Assembly: GCF_004217545.1 (NCBI RefSeq)
Contig: NZ_SHKY01000001.1
Coordinates: 6,448,001 to 6,512,000, forward strand
From: Krasilnikovia cinnamomea
Lineage (GTDB): Bacteria; Actinomycetota; Actinomycetes; Mycobacteriales; Micromonosporaceae
Length of the DNA stretch: 64,000 nucleotides
Direction of reading: 5' to 3'
The position numbers were made by a program, and so were the translations under genes. Below are positions 58,452 to 64,000 of the stretch, in pieces. Numbering within the stretch: position 1 is the first letter of the stretch; the number at the start of each line of letters is the position of its first letter. The notes beneath the pieces are model-generated. The model saw only the letters and a list, made by a program, of their open reading frames with translations. It searched no databases and was not told the origin of the DNA.

Positions 58452-60305
58452 ATGCGATCCGTCCGTGGTCTGCCCTTGCGTGCTCTGGTGCGTGCCTGCC
58501 TGGCCAGCGGTATCGTCCTGCTCCTGCTGACCCCGGCCGCGGCGGCCCGGGCCTCGGGCACGGGCACGGAGCCCGTGTACGACTACGGCCAGGCCGTCCG
58601 CGAACAGGTGTGGGTGCAGACCCCGGTGGACAGCGACGGCGACGGCCGTCCCGACCGGGTGGCGGTGCGGATCATCCGGCCGCGCACCGACGGCCGGAAG
58701 GTGCCGGTGATCTTCCAGGCCAGCCCGTACTACGCGGGGCTCAACGACGTACCGAATCACGACGACATCGACCGCGACGGCACGAGCGCGCACTTCGGCG
58801 CCGCCACCGGCAGCGCACGCGCGGCCGAGACCATCGTGTTCTCCGGCTACCTCGACAACTACTTCGTGCCCCGTGGTTACGCGGTGGTCTTCGCCGACAG
58901 CCTCGGCACCGGCGGCTCGGAGGGCTGCCCGACCACGGGTGGCCGCAACGAGACCCAGGGCATGAAGGCGGTCGTCGACTGGCTCAACGGCCGCGCGCCG
59001 GGCTTCGACGCCGCCGGTGCGCCGGTGCGCGCCGACTGGTCGACCGGGCGTACGGGAATGATCGGGGTGTCCTACAACGGCACCTTGCCGAACGCGGTCG
59101 CGGCGACCGGGGTCCGGGGCCTGGAGACGATCGTGCCGATCGCGGCCATCTCCAGCTGGTACGACTACTACCGCTCCGGGGGCGGGGTGGTGGCGCCCGG
59201 CGGCTTCCAGGGCGAGGACACCGACGTGCTGGCCAGGGCCGTTCTCACCCGCGCCGGTCCGGAGGCGTGCGCCGACGTGATGGCGTCGCTGGAACGCGAC
59301 CAGGACCGGGTCACCGGCGACTACAACAGCTTCTGGGCGGAGCGGGACTACCTGCGCGACGTCGACAAGGTCCGCGCCAGCGTGCTGCTCGTGCACGGCC
59401 TGCACGACGACAACGTGCGCACCGGGCAGGCCGGGCAGTGGTGGGACGCGCTGGCGCGGCGCCACGTGCCGCGCAAGATCTGGCTGCACCAGGCCGCGCA
59501 CGCCGACCCGTTCAACGTCCGCCGCGAACAGTGGCTCAGCACCCTGCACCGCTGGTTCGACCAGTGGCTGTACGGGATGGACACCGGCATCATGCGGGAG
59601 CCGATGGCGGACGTGGAGGTCGCGCCCACGGTCTGGCGCACCGCCGCCACCTGGCCGGTGCCCGGCAGCCGGGACACGCCGATGTTCCTGGGGGAGTCCG
59701 GCCTGCGGCCGCGGCCGTCCGGGGCGGGCGTGCGGCAGTCGTTCGTCGACGATCCCGCCCAGACCGCGGAGGAACTCGCCGACGACGAGACGGGCACCGA
59801 TCCGCACCGCCTGGCGTACCTGTCCGAGCCGTTGACCCGGGAGACCCGGCTGTCCGGGACGCCGAGCGTGACGCTGCGCGCCGACCTGGACGGCGACTCG
59901 CCGTACGTGACCGCGCTGCTGGTCGACTACGGTCCCGCGGACCGCTACGCCGGGATGCGGGCCCTGAGCGTGCAGGACTGCGTCGGCCCCGGCATCCCGG
60001 GCGATCCCGGCTGCTTCAACCGCCGCGAGTACGTGACGGCGCGGACCCCGTCGGAGATCGTCACGCGGGGCTGGCTCGACGCGCGGAACCGGTACTCGAT
60101 CGCGCGCAGTGCGCCGGTGCGGCCCGGCAAGGCGTACACGTTGCGGTGGCCGCTGCAGACGACCGACCACGTCTTCGCGCCGGGGCACCGGATCGGGTTG
60201 GTGCTGATCTCCACCGATCGCGACCACACCCTGCGCTACCCGGCCGGCACCGAGGTGGGCGTGCGCCTGGGCGTTTCCCGGCTGGTGCTGCCGCTGGTGC
60301 GCTGA
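58452..60305 (+). CDS. Secreted X-Pro dipeptidyl-peptidase (S15/CocE family)
   Basis: A 617-residue protein with a signal peptide (about 1-34), an alpha/beta-hydrolase domain and a C-terminal jelly-roll (PepX_C). The nucleophile elbow GMIGVSYNGTLPN (Ser), Asp in HGLHDDNV and His in HQAAHADPF complete the triad. FADSLGTGGSEGCPTTGG is a family marker. The ribosome site GGAGG lies 9 nt before ATG 58452. It probably releases Xaa-Pro dipeptides from peptides outside the cell; other ester or amide substrates are known in the CocE group. Confidence 0.9.
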   Translation: MRSVRGLPLRALVRACLASGIVLLLLTPAAAARASGTGTEPVYDYGQAVREQVWVQTPVDSDGDGRPDRVAVRIIRPRTDGRKVPVIFQASPYYAGLNDVPNHDDIDRDGTSAHFGAATGSARAAETIVFSGYLDNYFVPRGYAVVFADSLGTGGSEGCPTTGGRNETQGMKAVVDWLNGRAPGFDAAGAPVRADWSTGRTGMIGVSYNGTLPNAVAATGVRGLETIVPIAAISSWYDYYRSGGGVVAPGGFQGEDTDVLARAVLTRAGPEACADVMASLERDQDRVTGDYNSFWAERDYLRDVDKVRASVLLVHGLHDDNVRTGQAGQWWDALARRHVPRKIWLHQAAHADPFNVRREQWLSTLHRWFDQWLYGMDTGIMREPMADVEVAPTVWRTAATWPVPGSRDTPMFLGESGLRPRPSGAGVRQSFVDDPAQTAEELADDETGTDPHRLAYLSEPLTRETRLSGTPSVTLRADLDGDSPYVTALLVDYGPADRYAGMRALSVQDCVGPGIPGDPGCFNRREYVTARTPSEIVTRGWLDARNRYSIARSAPVRPGKAYTLRWPLQTTDHVFAPGHRIGLVLISTDRDHTLRYPAGTEVGVRLGVSRLVLPLVR

Positions 60306-60400
60306 CGCCCGCCCGGGTTCACCGGGGAGAGGCAGTTGCGCGGCGATAGCGCGGCAGGGATGCGGCACCCGCACGGCGGACGGGCTGTTCGGTCCCGCAG

Positions 60401-60532
60401 ATGCGTACCGCTAGGGTCGCTGATGAGCCGGGAAGTGTCGGCTCGGTCGCGGTCGCGGTGATCAAGTCGACGACGGTGGTGGTGGAGCGGTCCGCCCCGG
60501 CCGTGGCACCCGAGGCGAGGCCGGGCGGGTGA
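60401..60532 (+). pseudogene. Tail of a decayed TOBE (molybdate-binding) gene upstream of modA
   Basis: The frame ending at TGA 60530-60532 reads SVAVAVIKSTTVVVERSAP, the characteristic last strand of a TOBE/Mop domain (normally ...VTAVIKATEVMVER). The preceding residues back to ATG 60401 do not resemble a TOBE domain, and its MAQVVV strand and N-terminal helix-turn-helix are absent. The stop overlaps a GTG of the modA frame (GTGA at 60529), the arrangement expected of an intact TOBE-modA operon. A 5' truncation is inferred. Confidence 0.5.
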
Positions 60533-60552
60533 ACGCGGCGAAGGGAGTGCGG

Positions 60553-61347
60553 GTGGGTACACGTTTCGTTCGGACCGCGCTGGCCGGGTTGACCGCGGTG
60601 GCGCTGGCCGGGCTGGTCGGCTGCGGCGGCACCGACACCGGCGGTAGGGCCGGGGCCAGCGGCACGGGGGTGACCGGGACCGTGACGGTCTTCGCGGCGG
60701 CGTCGCTGACCGAGTCGTTCACCCGGCTCGGCAAGGACTTCGAGCGCGCGCACCCCGGCGCGACGGTGCGGTTCAACTTCGCCGGGAGCTCCGCGCTGGC
60801 CACGCAGATCAACCAGGGCGCACCGGCCGACGTGTTCGCCTCGGCCTCGCCGGCCACCATGAAGACGGTCACCGACGCCGGCAACGGCGCCGGCAATCCG
60901 CGCACGTTCGTGCGCAACCAGCTCGTCATCGCGGTGCCCAAGGGCAACCCGAAGGGCGTCACCGGCCTGTCCGACCTGGCCAGGCCGGAGCTCAAGGTGG
61001 CACAGTGCGCCCCCGAGGTGCCCTGCGGCGCCGCCGCGCAGAAGGTCCTCGCCACGGCGCACGCGAGCGTCACACCGGTCACCCTGGAGCAGGACGTGAG
61101 AGCCGCCCTGTCGAAGGTGAAGCTGGGCGAGGTGGACGCCGCGCTGGTGTACCGCACCGACGCCAAGGCCGCCTCCGCCGACGTCGACGGCGTGGAATTC
61201 CCCGAGTCGGCCAGCGCGATCAACGATTATCCGATCATTGTGCTGAAGAGCGCCCCGAACTCCGCCGGCGCCCGGGCGTTCGCCGCCGCCGTGCTGTCCG
61301 AGCAGGGCAGGTCGGTGCTCACGGCCGCCGGTTTCCAAGCCCCGTAG
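60553..61347 (+). CDS. modA: Molybdate ABC transporter substrate-binding lipoprotein
   Basis: A 264-residue lipoprotein: signal peptide with lipobox LAGLVGC, then a ModA domain (VTVFAAASLTESFTRLGKDFE, FNFAGSSALATQINQGAPADVFASAS, LSKVKLGEVDAALVYRTDAKA, INDYPIIVLKSAPN). It binds molybdate or tungstate. GTG 60553 has GGGAG five nt upstream and gives a normal signal peptide; GTG 60529 overlaps the stop of the TOBE remnant and may be the ancestral coupled start. The permease starts 7 nt after the stop. Confidence 0.9.
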   Translation: MGTRFVRTALAGLTAVALAGLVGCGGTDTGGRAGASGTGVTGTVTVFAAASLTESFTRLGKDFERAHPGATVRFNFAGSSALATQINQGAPADVFASASPATMKTVTDAGNGAGNPRTFVRNQLVIAVPKGNPKGVTGLSDLARPELKVAQCAPEVPCGAAAQKVLATAHASVTPVTLEQDVRAALSKVKLGEVDAALVYRTDAKAASADVDGVEFPESASAINDYPIIVLKSAPNSAGARAFAAAVLSEQGRSVLTAAGFQAP

Positions 61348-61354
61348 AAGGATC

Positions 61355-62203
61355 ATGGTCCGTACCGACGATCGGGACGCGGCGGCCCCGCCACCGGCCG
61401 GGCCGCCGCGTCGCCGTCGCACCCAGCGCGTACCGGTGCCGCTGCTGCTGCCCGCCGTGGCCGGGCTGGCGTTCCTCGTGCTGCCGCTCGCCGGGCTGGT
61501 CATCCGCGCGCCGTGGGGCGCCCTGGGGCAGCGGCTCACCGAACCGGGCGCGCTGACCGCGCTGCGGCTGTCGTTGCAGACCGCCAGCGTCGCCACGGTG
61601 GTGTGCCTCGCGCTCGGGGTGCCCCTGGCCTGGCTGCTGGCGCGCGTCGAGTTCCCCGGCCGGCGGGTCGTGCGGGCCCTGGTCACCGTCCCGCTCGTGC
61701 TGCCCCCGGTGGTCGGCGGCGTCGCGTTGCTGCTGGTGTTCGGCCGCCGGGGGCTGATCGGCGCCTGGCTGGACACCACGTTCGGGATCACGTTGCCGTT
61801 CACCACCGTCGGCGTGGTCGTCGCCGAGGCGTTCGTGGCGATGCCGTTCCTGGTCATCGCCGTGGAGGGGGCGCTGCGCGGCGCGGACACCCGGTTCGAG
61901 GAGGCCGCCGCCACGCTCGGCGCCGGCCGGTGGACCACCTTCACCCACGTCACCCTGCCCCTGGTCGCGCCGGGCATCGCCGCCGGTGCGGTGCTCTGCT
62001 GGGCCCGCGCGCTCGGTGAGTTCGGCGCCACCATCACGTTCGCCGGCAACTACCCCGGCATCACCCAGACCATGCCGCTGGCCGTCTACCAGACCATGGA
62101 GGGCGGTGACCTGTCCGGGGCGGTGGTGCTCAGCCTGATCCTGCTCACCGTGTCGGTCACGATCCTGGCGGCGCTGCGCGACAAGTGGATCACCAGCGGA
62201 TGA
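61355..62203 (+). CDS. modB: Molybdate ABC transporter permease
   Basis: A 282-residue permease with about six helices, the ModB EAA loop FEEAAATLGAGRWTTFTHVTLPLVAPG and ARALGEFGATITFAGNYPG. The N-terminus has a basic Arg-rich stretch before the first helix. Coupled by ATGA to modC. Confidence 0.92.
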   Translation: MVRTDDRDAAAPPPAGPPRRRRTQRVPVPLLLPAVAGLAFLVLPLAGLVIRAPWGALGQRLTEPGALTALRLSLQTASVATVVCLALGVPLAWLLARVEFPGRRVVRALVTVPLVLPPVVGGVALLLVFGRRGLIGAWLDTTFGITLPFTTVGVVVAEAFVAMPFLVIAVEGALRGADTRFEEAAATLGAGRWTTFTHVTLPLVAPGIAAGAVLCWARALGEFGATITFAGNYPGITQTMPLAVYQTMEGGDLSGAVVLSLILLTVSVTILAALRDKWITSG

Positions 62204-63285
62204 CGTCCACCCCGGTCCTGGACGCACACCTGCTCGTCGACCTCGGCGGTTTCCGTCTCGACGTACCCGTCCGCGTCGGCGCCGGGGAGGTGGTCGCGCT
62301 GCTCGGCCCGAACGGCGCCGGCAAGACCACCGCCCTGCGCGCCCTGGCCGGGCTCCAGCCGCTGACCGGCGGGCACGTCACGCTCGCCGGGCGCGACCTC
62401 GACCGCCCCGGTGGTCGACTGTGGACACCCACCGAGCGGCGGCCGATCGGTGTGGTGTTCCAGGACTATCTGCTCTTTCCGCACCTGAGCGCGTTGGACA
62501 ACGTCGCATTCGGGCCCCGCCGGCACGGCGCCGACCGGCGCACCGCCCGCCGGCGGGCCGCCGACTGGCTGCACCGGGTGGGCCTGGCCGAACACACCCG
62601 CCGCAAACCCCGGCAGCTGTCCGGCGGGCAGGCCCAGCGCGTCGCCCTCGCCCGCGCCCTCGCCGTCGACCCCGTCCTGCTGCTGCTCGACGAGCCGCTG
62701 GCCGCGCTGGACGCCCGTACCCGCCTGGACACCCGCGCCGAACTGCACCGGCACCTCGCCGCGCACCCCGGCGCCACCCTGCTGGTCACTCACGACCCGC
62801 TCGACGCGCTGGTCCTGGCCGACCGGCTGATCATCATCGAACAGGGGCGCATCGTGCAGGAGGGCGACGCGGCGAGCATCACCGGGCAGCCGCGCACCGA
62901 CTACGTCGCCCGCCTCGTCGGGCTCAACCTCTACCGCGGCACCGCGGCGGGACACACGGTGCAACTGGGCTCCGGCTTCGCCCTGACCGCCGCCGACGCG
63001 CTGCACGGCGACGTGTTCGTCGCGTTCCCGCCCGCGGCGGTCGCGCTGCACCCCCGCCAGCCCGGCGGCAGCCCCCGCAACACCTGGCCTGCCACGATCA
63101 CCGGCCTGCAACGCCACGGCGACAACCTGCGGGTGCAGCTCACCGGCCCGATCGCGGCGGCCGCCGACATCACTCCGGCGGCCGCCGCCGACCTGCACCT
63201 CGCCCCCGGCCAGCAGGTGTGGGCCGCCGTCAAGGCCGCCGAAACGCGCGCCTACCCCGCCGACGCCCCGCCCGCCGCTAGCTGA
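62200..63285 (+). CDS. modC: Molybdate ABC transporter ATP-binding protein
   Basis: A 361-residue ATPase: Walker A GPNGAGKTT, VFQDYLLFPHLS, signature LSGGQAQR, Walker B LLLLDEPLAALDART and switch THDPLDA. A C-terminal TOBE domain (about 245-355; GTAAGHTVQLGSGFALTA, NLRVQLTGPIAAAADITP, VWAAVKAAETRAY) would sense molybdate. ATG 62200 overlaps the modB stop. It completes modABC, the only evident molybdate uptake system in the window. Confidence 0.92.
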   Translation: MTSTPVLDAHLLVDLGGFRLDVPVRVGAGEVVALLGPNGAGKTTALRALAGLQPLTGGHVTLAGRDLDRPGGRLWTPTERRPIGVVFQDYLLFPHLSALDNVAFGPRRHGADRRTARRRAADWLHRVGLAEHTRRKPRQLSGGQAQRVALARALAVDPVLLLLDEPLAALDARTRLDTRAELHRHLAAHPGATLLVTHDPLDALVLADRLIIIEQGRIVQEGDAASITGQPRTDYVARLVGLNLYRGTAAGHTVQLGSGFALTAADALHGDVFVAFPPAAVALHPRQPGGSPRNTWPATITGLQRHGDNLRVQLTGPIAAAADITPAAAADLHLAPGQQVWAAVKAAETRAYPADAPPAAS

Positions 63286-63327
63286 TCCGAGGTGTGAGCA
63301 CGGGAAGCTGCCGCGCCGCGAGACGCG

Positions 63328-64000
63328 TCAGCGGCGCAGCGTGTGGTTGGGCGCCCGCCCGTACGCGCGGCGGTAGGACGTGGTGAAGCGGCGAGCATCG
63401 GCGTAGCCCCAGCGGGCGGCGACCCCGGCGACGGTGGTGCCGTCGCCGGGGAGGGCGTCGCGCAGCTGCTGATGGGCGCGGTCCAGCCGCACGGAGCGCA
63501 GGTACCCGAGGGGGGTGGTGCCCAGGTGGCGGCGGAAGGCGAGCTGGACGGCCCGGACGGTGACCCGGGCGGCGCGGGCGATGTCGACGCTGCTGATGTC
63601 GAGGTCGGCGTTGGCGTCGACGTACGCGATGGCGCGCGCCAAGGTCGCCTCGGTGGCGTCGGTCCGGTCGTGGTGGCGCGGCTCCGGCATGCAGGAGTTC
63701 GGGAACGTGGTGAGCAGCGTCGCGGCCAGCAGCCGCGTGAACGGCCCGACCAGCAGCGGATGGGTGATGAACGCGGGGGCGTCCAGCAGCGTGTTCGTCA
63801 CGTAGTCGACGACGTGCACCCAGCGCCGGGTGTCCGCCGGGTGGATCGGGCGCATGGCGGTGAAGCTCAGCGCCGGCGGGGGGCCGTCGGGGTGGTTACG
63901 GGCGGCGTCGCTGACCGCCCCCGGTGGAAGGGAGACGACCGACTCCAGGACGCTCTCCTGCCGTACGTGGTACGGGCGGTCCGTGTGGGCGTGCAGGCCG
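63328..64000 (-). CDS. AraC-family transcriptional regulator (N-terminus outside window)
   Basis: The frame is open to the right edge, so at least 50 residues precede the first internal ATG at 63855 and the gene starts outside. The C-terminal AraC/HTH_18 domain is complete (DLDISSVDIARAARVTVRAVQLAFRRHLGTTPLGYLRSVRLDRAHQ, AARWGYADARRFTTSYRRAYG). The visible N-terminal part, HTDRPYHVRQESVLES onward, fits a cupin-like AraC_binding_2 sensor. It converges on modC; no target is suggested by context. Confidence 0.88.
   Translation of the reverse strand, partial: GLHAHTDRPYHVRQESVLESVVSLPPGAVSDAARNHPDGPPPALSFTAMRPIHPADTRRWVHVVDYVTNTLLDAPAFITHPLLVGPFTRLLAATLLTTFPNSCMPEPRHHDRTDATEATLARAIAYVDANADLDISSVDIARAARVTVRAVQLAFRRHLGTTPLGYLRSVRLDRAHQQLRDALPGDGTTVAGVAARWGYADARRFTTSYRRAYGRAPNHTLRR

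Noticed and set aside
1..64000. CRISPR arrays, insertion sequences, rRNA or tRNA genes
   Set aside because: No regularly spaced repeats, transposase motifs, terminal inverted repeats or complete tRNA signatures were found on reading both strands.

Overview
The window is about 64 kb of very GC-rich DNA with dense short-gap gene packing, many ATGA/GTGA start-stop overlaps, frequent GTG starts and one TTG start. Together with a cslA-glxA-cslZ hyphal-tip glucan cluster, a Pls/PosA-type synthetase, a twin-arginine DUF839 protein, DUF3618/holin-X proteins and a cysteine-rich sulfur leader peptide, this points to a filamentous actinomycete, most likely Micromonosporaceae or a close relative. The genus cannot be fixed from the sequence. 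No rRNA, tRNA, CRISPR array or insertion sequence was found.

Layout. 0-3.5 kb: the 3' part of a Pls/PosA NRPS coupled to an M1 aminopeptidase. 3.7-8.5 kb (-): cslA-glxA-cslZ. 8.8-11.8 kb: a NarL-type two-component system divergent from a fatty-acid desaturase, with a perfect palindrome between them, resembling DesK-DesR-des. 11.8-15.5 kb: a diguanylate cyclase, an enoyl-CoA hydratase and a secreted neprosin-like protein. 15.5-22.6 kb: an organosulfur-scavenging island. It holds a wrecked LLM monooxygenase, two intact LLM monooxygenases, an amino-acid/cystine-type ABC importer headed by a 47-aa sulfur leader peptide, and two flavin reductases that could feed FMNH2 to the monooxygenases. 22.6-25 kb: an M15 peptidase and an unknown lipoprotein. 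25.1-28.4 kb: a ribbon-helix-helix regulator with its own operator, a DUF4097 protein and a DrrAB-like exporter.

28.4-50.1 kb is a dense stress/redox region. It contains a baeRF (Rv2629-like) factor divergent from a metallo-hydrolase across a DosR-like box, a decayed phosphoribosyltransferase beside a dienelactone-hydrolase-like protein, and a GCS2 ligase plus methyltransferase divergent from an iron-dependent haem-oxygenase-like oxidase with an antisense-overlapping CDGSH protein. It continues with a rifampin-phosphotransferase-like enzyme, a WD40 propeller, a BNR propeller coupled to a MoaD/ThiS protein ending in GG, a phytoene-dehydrogenase-like oxidoreductase, an SRPBCC protein, a CYP152 peroxygenase with OleT-like active-site residues, a Ppx/GppA phosphatase, an SDR and an envelope operon ending at a strong terminator.

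50.1-64 kb is more ordinary: TetR/aldehyde dehydrogenase, a methyltransferase, an XRE-cupin regulator with an evident operator, a DUF839 protein, an MBL hydrolase, a GT87 mannosyltransferase-like protein, a deaminase, an X-Pro dipeptidyl peptidase, modABC preceded by the tail of a decayed TOBE gene, and an AraC regulator that leaves the window.

Most promising to follow up: the sulfur island with its leader peptide and shared promoter motif, the GCS2-methyltransferase-oxidase-CDGSH quartet, the OleT-like P450, the DesKR-like palindrome and the DosR-like site. All functional statements come from reading motifs by eye; no searches were run.
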